Assembly (NCBI RefSeq): GCF_009601055.1
Contig: NZ_WITI01000003.1
Location: forward strand, 110,099-174,098
DNA: 64,000 nt
DNA from: Lactococcus sp. dk101
Lineage (GTDB): Bacteria; Bacillota; Bacilli; Lactobacillales; Streptococcaceae
Direction: 5' to 3'
Of the stretch, positions 8,670 to 17,201 are shown in pieces. The notes under the pieces are model-generated. The model was not told where the DNA came from. It did no database searches and worked only from the letters and a program-made list of their open reading frames with translations. Each line of letters opens with the position of its first letter. The first letter of the stretch is position 1. A program made the translations under genes and the position numbers.

Positions 8670-10019
8670 TACAGCAAGAAGTTCTAGGTCTCCTTTTTTC
8701 TTGAATTCTCGAACCATTTTTAAGGTTGTCGGAATGAGAATGGCGGTTGACCCAATCCAAGCAGCAGGATTGGAAGAAATAATCACCGTATAATTGAGCA
8801 AAAGAACACCGAAAATTGCAACGCCTGCACGCATGAATAATTCCATGAAGCCACAAATGGTTGGGATTTTCGCATTTCCCAGTCCCTGAATGGTTGAACG
8901 TGTCACAAACAAAATGGCAAGCAGCCAGTAGAAACTGCCGTTGACAACATAATAATGTCTTGCCATATCGATAACAGCCGTTTGACTTGGTGAAATGAAA
9001 GCTGTTGTGAAGTAGTAATTGAGCGAAATCAAGACAGCGGCAAACAGGATTGACCAGCCCACAGCAATCGCAAGTGAGCGAAGCAGACCTTGATTGATTC
9101 GTTTGTACTGCTGGGCGCCGTAGTTTTGGGCAGCGAAAGTCGCCATTGCAAGTCCCATTGAAATCATTGGAAGCATAGCAAATTGGTCGATTTTGCTGAC
9201 GATTGCTTGAGTTGCTACCGCATTGGTTCCCATCTTATTGAGCGCAATTTGGAGCGTGATAGAACCGATAGCAATGATTGAGGACTGAAAGCCCATTGGC
9301 AATCCTAGACGGACGTGAGCATTGATTTCTTGCCGGCTCACTTTGAGCATTGAGCGGTCGATATGGAAATCTGGCACTTTCTTCTTGATATACCAAAAGA
9401 GGAACAAGACCGAGATGGCTTGTGCCAAAATAGTTGCGGCACTTGAACCAAACAAGCCCAGATGAAAGACTAAAATAGCAACATATTCCATGATAATATT
9501 GAGAATACTGGCAACAATCAAGGCGTAGAGTGGCGTTTTTGAGTTTCCTAAAGCCCGCAAGGCATTTGACAAATAGGCATATAAGTTTGAGGCAATCATT
9601 CCGCCCAGCATGACAGTTAAGAAGGTTTTAGAACCTTCAAAAATATCCGCGGGTGTTTGCATGATTTGAAGCAATTCTCCCACAAAAATGACCGAAATAA
9701 CGCTCAAAACAATGGAAATGGCAATCGTAAAATAAAGTCCTGTGACAAAGGACTTCTTTACGCCTAATTTATCCTTTCCACCAAAACGTTGCGCCGTCAA
9801 AATGGTCAAACCACCCGTCATTCCTTGAGCAAATCCGACAATTAAAAAGTTAATGGATCCTGTTGCACCAACGGAAGCTAGCGCGTCCTTCCCCAACGTT
9901 TGCCCCACAATCAGCGTATCTGCTGTGTTGTAAAGCACCTGAAAAAAATTGCCCATCAAAAGTGGCAAGGTGAAAGCAATCAATCCTTTGAGGATATTGC
10001 CTTTGGTTAAATCTTTCAT
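8664..10019 (-). CDS. MATE-family multidrug/toxin efflux transporter
   Basis: 451 residues with about twelve transmembrane helices in two homologous halves and the MATE N-terminal pattern (LTKGNILKGLIAFTLPLLMGNFFQVLYNTADTLIVG split across helix 1). Members export cationic drugs or metabolites with Na+ or H+. The ATG follows a modest AGGGAAAA site. A promoter on the same strand has TTGTCA (10084-10089) and TAAAAT (10061-10066) with 17-bp spacing. Monocistronic; substrate unknown. Confidence 0.9.
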   Translation of the reverse strand: MKDLTKGNILKGLIAFTLPLLMGNFFQVLYNTADTLIVGQTLGKDALASVGATGSINFLIVGFAQGMTGGLTILTAQRFGGKDKLGVKKSFVTGLYFTIAISIVLSVISVIFVGELLQIMQTPADIFEGSKTFLTVMLGGMIASNLYAYLSNALRALGNSKTPLYALIVASILNIIMEYVAILVFHLGLFGSSAATILAQAISVLFLFWYIKKKVPDFHIDRSMLKVSRQEINAHVRLGLPMGFQSSIIAIGSITLQIALNKMGTNAVATQAIVSKIDQFAMLPMISMGLAMATFAAQNYGAQQYKRINQGLLRSLAIAVGWSILFAAVLISLNYYFTTAFISPSQTAVIDMARHYYVVNGSFYWLLAILFVTRSTIQGLGNAKIPTICGFMELFMRAGVAIFGVLLLNYTVIISSNPAAWIGSTAILIPTTLKMVREFKKKGDLELLAVK

Positions 10020-10060
10020 TTTTTCCCTAATAACATTCTAAAATTTGTTTAATTGCTTTC

Positions 10061-10089
10061 ATTTTAGACTATTTTATACCTTTTGACAA
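10061..10089 (-). promoter_or_regulatory. Promoter of the MATE gene
   Basis: On the minus strand TTGTCA and TAAAAT are separated by 17 bp, about 40 nt upstream of the start codon. Confidence 0.65.
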
Positions 10090-10113
10090 GATAATTGTGC
10101 GGTTTTTGGCAAT

Positions 10114-10136
10114 AAAAAAACTGTCAGAGCTGACAT
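10114..10136 (-). terminator. Palindrome copy acting as csp terminator
   Basis: On the minus strand a near-perfect dispersed palindrome (ATGTCAGCTCTGACAG) is followed directly by seven T residues. It lies downstream of the cold-shock gene, so it is both a repeat copy and a plausible intrinsic terminator. Confidence 0.7.
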
Positions 10137-10202
10137 TTCGACTAATCGCTTTAGCGACCTATCGAGAATGTACAACTGAGTGACAGCTTCATGGAGTCAT
10201 TA

Positions 10203-10400
10203 TTATTTTGTAACGTTAACTGCTTGAGGACCACGTGGGCCTTCTTCAAGGTCAAAGTTTACTTTTTGTCCTTCATCAAGAGTTTTGAATCCGTCAGTGT
10301 TGATTGCTGAGAAGTGTACGAATACATCTTTTCCGTCTTCAGCTGTGATAAAACCAAAACCTTTAGTAGCGTTAAACCATTTAACAGTTCCTTGTGCCAT
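10203..10400 (-). CDS. csp: Cold-shock protein (CspA family)
   Basis: 65 residues, one OB-fold cold-shock domain. RNP1 (KGFGFI) and RNP2 (VFVHF) are intact, so it should bind single-stranded RNA and DNA as an RNA chaperone. An AAGGAAG site precedes the ATG. The leader to the predicted -10 (10436-10441) is only about 30-40 nt, short for a cold-induced csp. Lactococci carry several csp paralogues; which one this is cannot be told here. Confidence 0.95.
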   Translation of the reverse strand: MAQGTVKWFNATKGFGFITAEDGKDVFVHFSAINTDGFKTLDEGQKVNFDLEEGPRGPQAVNVTK

Positions 10401-10435
10401 TTTGAAATACTTCCTTAATATATATTTTTTTGTAA

Positions 10436-10463
10436 ATTGTAAATCTTAATAAGGAGTGAACAA
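10436..10463 (-). promoter_or_regulatory. Promoter of csp
   Basis: On the minus strand -35 TTGTTC (10458-10463) and -10 TACAAT (10436-10441), 16-bp spacing. Confidence 0.5.
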
Positions 10464-10505
10464 AATGTTACAGAACTAATCTTAAGACAAAAACTTACAG
10501 ATTTA

Positions 10506-10524
10506 TGATAACATAGTTATCATG
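10506..10524 (+). promoter_or_regulatory. Extended -10 with leaderless start (5-FCL gene)
   Basis: TGATAACAT (TGn plus -10 at 10509-10514) is followed after 7 nt by the ATG of the next gene. No Shine-Dalgarno is present. Transcription would begin at or next to the start codon. Confidence 0.6.
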
Positions 10525-11064
10525 GAAAGTAAAGCGGAAACAAGAAAAAATATTATAAATTTTCTGATTAAAATGTCAGAAAATGACAAAAGAATACAAA
10601 CAACAAGCATTTTATCCAATCTTGTCAGCTCTGACAGCTGGAAAAAGGCCCGAGTTGTCGGACTTTATCTGCCAATGCCAATGGAATTTGATCTGACTCA
10701 ACTTTTCAATATTGCAAAAAATGAAGGCAAACGTATTCTAATTCCGAAAACATTGCCCCAGCGTCAAATGATTTTTGCCGAGTATGACAAGTTGCATCTC
10801 AAAAAATCAAGTTTTGGTGTTTTGGAACCCGATGGATTGCCAGAAGAAATTCCCGATTTCATTTTGGTGCCAGGTGTTGCATGGAATTCACAAGGACATC
10901 GCATTGGCTTTGGAGGAGGCTATTACGATCGGTATTTGGCCAGTTTCAAAGGAAAGACGGCATCGGTTTATTATGATTTGCAATCAGTAGAGTTTGAAAG
11001 TGAAAGTCATGATATAATGGTAGAAGAACGTTTTACTTACACAAAAAATCAAGCAAAGACTTGA
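10522..11064 (+). CDS. 5-formyltetrahydrofolate cyclo-ligase
   Basis: 180 residues, normal for the family. It converts 5-formyl-THF to 5,10-methenyl-THF with ATP. The ATP/folate signature GHRIGFGGGYYDRYL is present near residue 135, and an Arg/Lys-rich N-terminal helix (ETRKNI) precedes it. The only suitable ATG lies 7 nt behind an extended -10 element and has no ribosome-binding site, so the mRNA is probably leaderless. A palindrome copy at 10622-10637 lies in frame. The rhomboid gene follows after 12 nt, a pairing common in streptococci and lactococci. Confidence 0.92.
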   Translation: MESKAETRKNIINFLIKMSENDKRIQTTSILSNLVSSDSWKKARVVGLYLPMPMEFDLTQLFNIAKNEGKRILIPKTLPQRQMIFAEYDKLHLKKSSFGVLEPDGLPEEIPDFILVPGVAWNSQGHRIGFGGGYYDRYLASFKGKTASVYYDLQSVEFESESHDIMVEERFTYTKNQAKT

Positions 11065-11076
11065 AATGGAGAACTC

Positions 11077-11796
11077 ATGGATCATTTTGATTTAAAAAAA
11101 GATTTTTCAGAATTTAAAGCCACTTATGTCATCACAATCGTTACGATTTTGGTCTGGATTGGTCAACTTTTGGCATTTGGTAACCAAGCAACGACAGGGA
11201 TTAACCTGCTCAATTCGGGCGCATTATGGGGACCAAACATTCTTGCTGATCCGACTCAACTATGGCGATTAGTGACGCCGATTTTCCTTCATATTGGCTG
11301 GACACATCTGTTATTTAATATGTTTACGCTCTTTTTTATCGGCAGACAGGTTGAAGCAGTATTTGGCTGGAAAAGTTTCACACTGATTTATTTCATTTCA
11401 GGAATTTTTGGAAATGCCATGAGTTTTCTCTTTTCACCACAAAGCTTGTCAGCGGGTGCTTCAGGTGCCATATTTGGACTTTTTGGTGCCGTCGTTGGTT
11501 TAGGCTATTTCACAGAAATGCCTGTTTTAAAACAAATCGGAAAGACCTTTGCTGTGCTGATTGTCATAAATCTTTTGCTCAATGTGTTTAATATTGGTGC
11601 GATTGGTTCACTTGGAAGCACGCAGGTCAACATCTGGGCCCATATCGGTGGCGCTATCGGCGGTCTCTTGCTCTCAGCTATCTTCCCACCTAAATCGCTC
11701 AAACGAGCAATTCCGGCACACTATAAAATCATTACAAGCATTGTTTTTGTCGGCCTACTCCTTGCTTTTATCATTTTGCCCTTTATGACCAATTAA
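11077..11796 (+). CDS. Rhomboid-family intramembrane serine protease
   Basis: 239 residues with a cytosolic N-terminus and about seven transmembrane helices. The catalytic Ser (about residue 129) sits in GASGAIFGLFG and the His (about 189) in HIGGAIGG, the Ser-His dyad of rhomboids. HIGWTHLLFNMFTLFFIGR marks helix 2. It would cleave membrane-embedded substrates; the target is unknown. Cotranscribed with the cyclo-ligase gene. Confidence 0.92.
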   Translation: MDHFDLKKDFSEFKATYVITIVTILVWIGQLLAFGNQATTGINLLNSGALWGPNILADPTQLWRLVTPIFLHIGWTHLLFNMFTLFFIGRQVEAVFGWKSFTLIYFISGIFGNAMSFLFSPQSLSAGASGAIFGLFGAVVGLGYFTEMPVLKQIGKTFAVLIVINLLLNVFNIGAIGSLGSTQVNIWAHIGGAIGGLLLSAIFPPKSLKRAIPAHYKIITSIVFVGLLLAFIILPFMTN

Positions 11797-11832
11797 AAAG
11801 AAATATATTTCCTATAAAAAAACGAAAAAACC

Positions 11833-11861
11833 TTGCAAACGTTTTCTGAACTTGCTAAAAT
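11833..11861 (+). promoter_or_regulatory. Promoter with overlapping cre-like site (DUF3284 gene)
   Basis: -35 TTGCAA (11833-11838) and extended -10 TGCTAAAAT (-10 at 11856-11861) have 17-bp spacing. TGCAAACGTTTTCT (11834-11847) overlaps the -35 and matches the lactococcal cre consensus WGWAARCGYTWWMA at 12 of 14 positions, predicting CcpA repression. Confidence 0.55.
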
Positions 11862-11894
11862 AAATTAAAAGATTTAAATGAAAGTGTACAAAGA

Positions 11895-12317
11895 ATGCAG
11901 ATTAACAAAACAATTGACGTCCCACGCGAATTTATTTTTGAAAAAATTATTGAATCAAGCCTTTATGATATTCAGAAACAAACTGGAAAACGTCCAAAAG
12001 TGATGAATATGACAGGTTTTTCATACGTCAAAACATTTGGCAAGAATCAAAAAGGAACCATCAAATTTGACGAAGTAACTGGCCCATCAGTCTATGCTTT
12101 CACGACTTCCACACAACGTAATACTTTCCACACACGCTGGGAATTGCACAAGATTGATGACCGTTCAACAACGATTATTATTACAGAAGATCGCGTATCA
12201 AACGGCTTTATTCAAAAAATGAATGACATGGTTGTTGGTTTCGCATTGGGACGCTTCAAAAAACGCCAAATCATCGCAATTATTGATTCAATCCAAAAAT
12301 CTTACATCGGGAAATAA
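11895..12317 (+). CDS. DUF3284 domain protein
   Basis: 140 residues covering one DUF3284 domain: IQKQTGKR, GFSYVKTFGKNQKGTI, then a C-terminal FKKRQIIAIIDSIQKSY. The fold resembles START/SRPBCC proteins; the role is unknown. In Lactobacillales these genes often sit with cellobiose or beta-glucoside PTS genes. Here such genes lie 2-6 kb downstream, and the promoter carries a cre-like site, so carbon-source control is plausible. The VOC gene starts 12 nt after the stop. Confidence 0.8.
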   Translation: MQINKTIDVPREFIFEKIIESSLYDIQKQTGKRPKVMNMTGFSYVKTFGKNQKGTIKFDEVTGPSVYAFTTSTQRNTFHTRWELHKIDDRSTTIIITEDRVSNGFIQKMNDMVVGFALGRFKKRQIIAIIDSIQKSYIGK

Positions 12318-12329
12318 GAGGACATCTGA

Positions 12330-12707
12330 ATGAAAATTGATCACGTTGGTCTAATGGTTCACGACTTAGAAGGCATGCGTTCATTTTATGAAACGTATTT
12401 TAATGCGGTGGCTGGGGAAAAATATCATAATCCCAAAACGACCTTTCAATCTTACTTTCTGAGCTTTGCTGACGATACCCGATTGGAAATCGGTACAAAA
12501 GAAAGCCTGTCAGTACTGACAAAGGCCGATTTTGGCTATGCGCATTTAGCGATTGCTGTTGGAAGTAAAGAAACGGTTGATGCCATGGCTGCGCGTTTCA
12601 CAAAAGACGGTTTTACGGTTAAATCTGGCCCTCGTGTGACAGGAGATGGTTACTATGAAGCAGTTGTTCTTGACCCTGAAAATAATGAAATCGAGATTAC
12701 GATATGA
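12330..12707 (+). CDS. VOC (glyoxalase/dioxygenase) superfamily protein
   Basis: 125 residues forming one VOC unit: HVGLMVHDLEGMRSFYETYF at the start and DPENNEIEI at the end, where a metal-binding Glu commonly sits. Enzymes of this fold include glyoxalase I-like lyases and thiol transferases; the substrate is not predictable. Follows the DUF3284 gene by 12 nt with a GAGG site. Contains a near-perfect palindrome at 12507-12522, read as LSVLTK. Confidence 0.82.
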   Translation: MKIDHVGLMVHDLEGMRSFYETYFNAVAGEKYHNPKTTFQSYFLSFADDTRLEIGTKESLSVLTKADFGYAHLAIAVGSKETVDAMAARFTKDGFTVKSGPRVTGDGYYEAVVLDPENNEIEITI

Positions 12708-12714
12708 AACAAAC

Positions 12715-12747
12715 AAAAAACATTTCTCTCAAATGAAATGTTTTTTA
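12715..12747 (+). terminator. Intrinsic terminator
   Basis: AAAAAACATTTC pairs with GAAATGTTTTTT around an 8-nt loop. It lies just before the promoter of the acetyltransferase gene. Confidence 0.85.
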
Positions 12748-12760
12748 TTTACCAAAAATA

Positions 12761-12778
12761 TGCTAGAATAAAAGCATG
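12761..12778 (+). promoter_or_regulatory. Extended -10 with leaderless start (acetyltransferase gene)
   Basis: TGCTAGAAT (-10 at 12764-12769) is followed after 6 nt by ATG at 12776. No Shine-Dalgarno is present. Confidence 0.6.
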
Positions 12779-13780
12779 AATACGCATCAAAAACTAAATG
12801 AAGAACTTCTTGAACTGGCAAAATACGCCTTTCATAAACCTGTAACAGGTGGCGATGAAGCATTCTATGCGCTTCTTGATTTTGCGAAACCTTATTATGA
12901 TAAAAATCAGCAACAACTGACATCGATGGTGATTGACATTCCTTTTGATATTCATTGGAAGGAGAACCGCTTAAAAATGGCAGGTATTGGCTACGTTGCG
13001 AGCTATCCCGAGTTTAGAGGCAATGGCGCTATCCGTCAACTGATGACAAAACTTTTGCACGATGAATATGAAAAAGGAACGGCCCTGAGTTATCTGGCAC
13101 CCTTTTCTTATGAATTTTACGCCAAATTTGGTTATGCTTATAGTTTTAACCGCAAAAAATATGAAATTCCAGCTCTTCAATTTCCAAAAGGAAAGAAAAC
13201 AAGCGGAAACATTAAGCGCGTCAGCCTAAAAGACGGGCAAACACAGATGCAAAAAATCCATGAACAAGCCTATAATCAAGGGAGCATAGCTCGAAATGAA
13301 CAGATTTGGGACTATTATTTCAGCTTCAAATCAAAGCCAAACTTTGCGATTTATGAAGAAAATGATGAAAAAATGGGCTATCTGATTTATGAATTTGATG
13401 GTGCTGATTTTGTCATTCGTGAGCTGATTTGTTTGACGGCTTCGGCAAAAGATGCCCTTTATCGTTTCATCTACAGCCACGCCAGTTCATTTGATAAAAT
13501 AATTTGGATTGCGCCAAGCCATGAAAAGCTGGAAGAAGATCTTGCTGAACCAAGTCAAGCAAATATTCAAATTCAGCCATATATGATGGCAAGAATTGTC
13601 AACCTGTCTGCCTTTTTAGAAGTCAATGGACAACCCAATTTTGCTGCACGCATTTGTGATGACCTCATTCAAGAAAACAACCAAACGGTCGGACAAGGAG
13701 AGCCAGTAGAAATGACTATCGGCGAATTTACCGCGCGTGTACTGAAAGAGCAGTCTGCTATTCTCAGAGAATACTTTTAA
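12776..13780 (+). CDS. Eis-like GNAT N-acetyltransferase
   Basis: 334 residues. The N-terminal GNAT domain contains the acetyl-CoA motif GIGYVASYPEFRGNGAIRQLM (split here: VASYPEFRGNGAIR) and FSYEFYAKFGY, followed by a second GNAT-like region and an SCP2-like C-terminal part, as in the Eis family. It is somewhat shorter than typical Eis proteins of about 400 residues. Acyl acceptor unknown. The start codon sits 6 nt behind an extended -10, implying a leaderless transcript. Confidence 0.82.
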   Translation: MNTHQKLNEELLELAKYAFHKPVTGGDEAFYALLDFAKPYYDKNQQQLTSMVIDIPFDIHWKENRLKMAGIGYVASYPEFRGNGAIRQLMTKLLHDEYEKGTALSYLAPFSYEFYAKFGYAYSFNRKKYEIPALQFPKGKKTSGNIKRVSLKDGQTQMQKIHEQAYNQGSIARNEQIWDYYFSFKSKPNFAIYEENDEKMGYLIYEFDGADFVIRELICLTASAKDALYRFIYSHASSFDKIIWIAPSHEKLEEDLAEPSQANIQIQPYMMARIVNLSAFLEVNGQPNFAARICDDLIQENNQTVGQGEPVEMTIGEFTARVLKEQSAILREYF

Positions 13781-13806
13781 TCAAGAAGAAACAAAGATGA
13801 AAAATG

Positions 13807-13831
13807 TTCCTAAATTTAGGAATATTTTTTT
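13807..13831 (+). terminator. Intrinsic terminator
   Basis: TTCCTAAATTTAGGAA inverted repeat followed by a T-rich run. Confidence 0.7.
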
Positions 13832-13846
13832 ATTTCCAGAAATCGC

Positions 13847-13875
13847 TTGCATTTTAAAAATGAAAACCTTATCAT
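13847..13875 (+). promoter_or_regulatory. Promoter of mupG-like gene
   Basis: TTGCAT (13847-13852), 17 bp, TATCAT (13870-13875). Confidence 0.55.
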
Positions 13876-13952
13876 AGAATAAGGCTTAAATTTGAGAAGG
13901 TCTAAAAATGGAAAGGAAAAAACAAGTTTAGCAATAAATTTGTTAGAGAAAA

Positions 13953-15041
13953 ATGGGAAAATTAGGAATTTCAGTTTATCCAGAACGTTCAACTTTTGAA
14001 AAGGACAAAGCATATCTTGATTTAGCACATCAATATGGATTTAAACGGGTCTTTACTTCGCTTTTAGAAATCAAAGGAAACAAAGAGGAAGTCTTGTCAG
14101 GATTTAAAAAAGTTGTTGACTACGCCAACAGTTTAGATATGGAAGTCATGATTGACATCAATCCCGGACTTTTTGGACAATTAGAAATCAGCTATGATGA
14201 CCTATCATTCTTCCACGAATTAGGTGCGGACGGTATTCGTCTTGATCTCGGATTTACAGGGGCAGAAGAAGCCCGAATGACTCGAAATCCATATGGACTC
14301 AAAGTTGAAATCAATATGAGTCAAGGAACAACTTATGTCGATAGTATCATGGATTATTCACCAGATACAGAAAAATTGCTAGGCAGTCATAATTTCTATC
14401 CTCATCGTTATTCTGGTTTGGATTACGAATTCTTCTTGGAGTGTACAGCAAAATTCAAAAAATACAACTTGAATACAATGGCTTTTGTTAATGCTCATGA
14501 AGCCACATTTGGCCCTTGGCCAACACAAGACGGCCTTTGCACGCTAGAAGATCACCGAGATTTAGATATTGCGACTCAAGTCAAGCATTACAAGATGATT
14601 GGTGGTATTGATGACATTACGATTGGTAATGCCTATGCGAGTGAAGCAGAATTGAAAGCAATGTCAGAAGCATTTCACGCGACAATGCCAGAAATCAAAG
14701 TGGTTCCACGTCCAACAATTTCAGAAGCGGAACGTAAATGTCTCTTTGAAGCAACGCATAGTTACCGTGGGGACCGCTCTGCTTATATTCTTCGTTCAAC
14801 GATGACCCGTGTGATTTACAAAGATTTAGACTTCCCTGCTCATGATACAGACACGATTGAGGCAGGTGACATTGTGATTGACAACAATGGTTATGGTCAA
14901 TATAAAGGCGAAACACAGATTGCGCTTAAAACAATGAAAAATGACGGGCGCGTGAATGTTGTTGGGCGTATTGCAGACGAAGAAGCCTTCCTGCTTGCAT
15001 TCCTGAAGCCTTGGAGCAGTTTCAAAATGATCGAAAAATAA
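13953..15041 (+). CDS. DUF871/MupG-family TIM-barrel glycosidase (6-phospho-N-acetylmuramidase-like)
   Basis: 362 residues of the DUF871 family. GISVYPERSTFEKDKAYLDLA at the start (split: GISVYPERST), MIDINPGLF, GIRLDLGF and SHNFYPHRYSGLDYEFF are family signatures. The characterised member, S. aureus MupG, cleaves MurNAc-6-phosphate-GlcNAc during peptidoglycan recycling. A PTS EIIC gene follows 240 bp later, so the pair may import and split a phosphorylated disaccharide. Whether the substrate is muropeptide sugar or a beta-glucoside is open. The Shine-Dalgarno is weak (AGAGAAAA). Confidence 0.8.
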   Translation: MGKLGISVYPERSTFEKDKAYLDLAHQYGFKRVFTSLLEIKGNKEEVLSGFKKVVDYANSLDMEVMIDINPGLFGQLEISYDDLSFFHELGADGIRLDLGFTGAEEARMTRNPYGLKVEINMSQGTTYVDSIMDYSPDTEKLLGSHNFYPHRYSGLDYEFFLECTAKFKKYNLNTMAFVNAHEATFGPWPTQDGLCTLEDHRDLDIATQVKHYKMIGGIDDITIGNAYASEAELKAMSEAFHATMPEIKVVPRPTISEAERKCLFEATHSYRGDRSAYILRSTMTRVIYKDLDFPAHDTDTIEAGDIVIDNNGYGQYKGETQIALKTMKNDGRVNVVGRIADEEAFLLAFLKPWSSFKMIEK

Positions 15042-15131
15042 ATAAAAAACAAGAAGCACTGTAAAAAGTACTTTTTGTTTTATTATCTGAAACATGTTTT
15101 TAAGATTCATTTATGTCTTGCTTTTTACTTT

Positions 15132-15165
15132 TGAAAGCATTATCATATAAATGTAAGCGATACAA
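15132..15165 (+). promoter_or_regulatory. Two cre-like sites upstream of the PTS EIIC gene
   Basis: TGAAAGCATTATCA (15132-15145) matches WGWAARCGYTWWMA at 13 of 14 positions, with the central CG changed to CA. TGTAAGCGATACAA (15152-15165) matches at 12 of 14. Both suggest CcpA control of sugar uptake. Confidence 0.5.
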
Positions 15166-15223
15166 AAAAGTTTGCTTAGAAAATTTAATAATATTTCCAT
15201 TTTAATATTATTGAATTTTAAAT

Positions 15224-15259
15224 TAATCACTTGTGTATGTGATTAGTATTTATTATTAT
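15224..15259 (+). promoter_or_regulatory. Promoter with overlapping inverted repeat (PTS EIIC gene)
   Basis: TTGTGT (15231-15236) and TATTAT (15254-15259) have 17-bp spacing. TAATCAC and GTGATTA (15224-15245) form a 7-bp inverted repeat with an 8-bp spacer over the -35, a possible operator for an unidentified regulator. Confidence 0.45.
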
Positions 15260-15281
15260 ATTTTTTTATAAGGAGGATTCC

Positions 15282-16787
15282 ATGAACGGAATTACTGCGT
15301 GGATGGAGAAATATCTCGTCCCAGTTGCAGCGAAAATCGGGTCTCAAAAACACTTGGTTGCGTTGCGTGATGCCTTTATCGGTATGTTGCCAGCTACACT
15401 TGCTGGTGCGATGGCTGCCTTAATCTCAGCAATCGTTACAACATTCCCATCAGCTCTTCAACAAATGATTCAAGGACCAACAAAAGCAGCGGCTGCTGAA
15501 GCTGCTGGTACTGGTTGGACACTTGCAAACACACCTGTTTTCAAAGAGTTGAACAACATCTCAGGACTTGTTAACCAAGGTACTCTGACAGTTATCGGTC
15601 TTATCTTTGCCTTCTCTTGGGGTTACAACTTGGCTCGTGCTTACGGTGTCAATGACCTCGCTGGTGGTATCGTATCAACTGCCACTTTGATGATGGGATT
15701 GCCAAACCAATTTGCTCGTATTGCAACTTCACTTACTAACATCGGTGGAATGGACAAAACAACAGGTGTATCTAAAGCAAATGATGCTGTAAACACTGTT
15801 TTGTCAAATCAATTCATCGCAAGTTGGAAACCTGGATTTGCAGCAGGACAACTCGATGCTGGAGCATATTTCACAGTTATGATTATGGGTGCAGTTGCAG
15901 TCATCATCTATGCTAAATTGATGCTTGCTGACATCACAATTAAGATGCCAGAATCAGTTCCACCTGCAGTTGCTAAAGCTTTCTTGGCAATCATTCCTAC
16001 AATCGCTTCACTTTACATTGTTGGTATTATCTACTACATTGTTAACACACTTTCAGGTGAATCACTTATCTTCTTGATTCAAAAATACTTGGCAGCACCA
16101 TTCCAAGTGATGTCACAAAACATCTTCTCAGTATTGATTGCTACAGTCTTTGTATCTATCTTCTGGTTCTTTGGAATTCATGGTCCAAACGTATTGGCAC
16201 CAGCACTCGATGGTATCTGGGGACCTCTTGGACTTGACAACATGAACTTGTGGAACAAAATCCACACTTCAGGAATTCAAGAATTGGTAGCAAAAGGCGC
16301 AACTTCTCGTGCACACGCCATTAACGGTGAATTCGTAAATATCTGGGTTCGTGGTTCTTGGGACGCATTTGCATGGTTCGGTGGTTCAGGTGGTACAATC
16401 ACACTTGTCCTCGCAGTATTGATCTTCTCTAAACGTAAAGATTATAAGATTGTTGGTCGTCTTGGACTTGCACCAGGACTCTTCAACATCAATGAACCAG
16501 TTCTCTTTGGTATGCCAGTTGTCTTGAATGCAATCTTCTTCATTCCATTCCTTGTAGCTCCATTGGTAGCTGTTATCATTGCATATCTTGCAACAGCGCT
16601 TCAATTAGTTAACCCAGTCGTACTTCAAGTACCATGGGTAACACCTCCAATCATGAATGCCTTCATGGCGACAGGTTTTGACTGGCGTGCAATCGTCTTG
16701 TCAATCATTAACTTGGCTATTACATTCGTTATTTGGACTCCATTTGTTATCGCTGCTAACAAGATGGAAGAAACAGATTTTGACTGA
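15282..16787 (+). CDS. PTS EIIC component, lactose/cellobiose family
   Basis: 501 residues with about ten transmembrane helices, the membrane channel of a cellobiose-type phosphotransferase system. WMEKYLVPVAAKIGSQKHLVALRDAFIGMLP at the start is typical (split: KHLVALRDAFIGMLP); GIHGPN and NEPVLFGMPVV are the conserved substrate-site motifs. It is longer than the usual 430-450 residues because of an Ala-rich insert near residues 55-110 and 150-180. No EIIA or EIIB gene is nearby, so they must be supplied from elsewhere. AAGGAGG precedes the ATG. Confidence 0.9.
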   Translation: MNGITAWMEKYLVPVAAKIGSQKHLVALRDAFIGMLPATLAGAMAALISAIVTTFPSALQQMIQGPTKAAAAEAAGTGWTLANTPVFKELNNISGLVNQGTLTVIGLIFAFSWGYNLARAYGVNDLAGGIVSTATLMMGLPNQFARIATSLTNIGGMDKTTGVSKANDAVNTVLSNQFIASWKPGFAAGQLDAGAYFTVMIMGAVAVIIYAKLMLADITIKMPESVPPAVAKAFLAIIPTIASLYIVGIIYYIVNTLSGESLIFLIQKYLAAPFQVMSQNIFSVLIATVFVSIFWFFGIHGPNVLAPALDGIWGPLGLDNMNLWNKIHTSGIQELVAKGATSRAHAINGEFVNIWVRGSWDAFAWFGGSGGTITLVLAVLIFSKRKDYKIVGRLGLAPGLFNINEPVLFGMPVVLNAIFFIPFLVAPLVAVIIAYLATALQLVNPVVLQVPWVTPPIMNAFMATGFDWRAIVLSIINLAITFVIWTPFVIAANKMEETDFD

Positions 16788-16803
16788 TTTTGATATAATG
16801 AAG

Positions 16804-16831
16804 ACAAGGTTGGTTTCTCCACCTTGTTTTT
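16804..16831 (+). terminator. Intrinsic terminator after PTS EIIC
   Basis: ACAAGG..TGG pairs with CCA..CCTTGT and is followed by TTTT. Confidence 0.75.
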
Positions 16832-16890
16832 ATGTTTTATTTCAAAGATAGAAAGGGATAAATATTTTTTTATCTAACTGAGGTCACTAA

Positions 16891-17085
16891 ATGAGTACAT
16901 GGGGTGTTGCGTTCATCAGTTTGGGACTGCTCCTCCTTGCTTACAAAAACTGGTTCGGAATTTTGGTCATTGCATTGGGAATTGTCATGATGCTTGTGGC
17001 CAAGAAGAACAAGAAAAATGAGCAAGAAGCAGAACAAGAAAAAATTGATGCTGTAAAAAATCAAAAAATCAAATCTCGTAAATAG
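16891..17085 (+). CDS. Small membrane protein (possibly DUF3188)
   Basis: 64 residues: two hydrophobic segments (about 4-20 and 24-40) joined by a tight turn, then a charged Lys/Glu-rich cytosolic tail. The pattern resembles DUF3188 proteins of Lactobacillales; the match is by eye. GAGG lies 8 nt upstream of the ATG. Function unknown. Confidence 0.6.
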   Translation: MSTWGVAFISLGLLLLAYKNWFGILVIALGIVMMLVAKKNKKNEQEAEQEKIDAVKNQKIKSRK

Positions 17086-17112
17086 TTTCGTTTTTTGAAA
17101 CAAAACGTTTAC

Positions 17113-17139
17113 TTGAAAACGTTACAAAAATGATATAAT
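17113..17139 (+). promoter_or_regulatory. Promoter with cre-like site (small gene 17202)
   Basis: TTGAAA (17113-17118) lies 15 bp upstream of an extended -10, TGATATAAT (-10 at 17134-17139). TGAAAACGTTACAA (17114-17127) over the -35 matches the cre consensus at 13 of 14 positions. Confidence 0.6.
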
Positions 17140-17154
17140 AAAAAAGAAAAGTAA

Positions 17155-17170
17155 TTGTCAGTACTGACAA
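17155..17170. repeat. Dispersed palindrome variant (leader of 17202 gene)
   Basis: TTGTCAGTACTGACAA, itself fully palindromic, located in the 5' leader between promoter and ribosome-binding site. Confidence 0.85.
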
Positions 17171-17201
17171 AAAACTGAAATCGCGAAAGGAAATAAATAT
17201 T

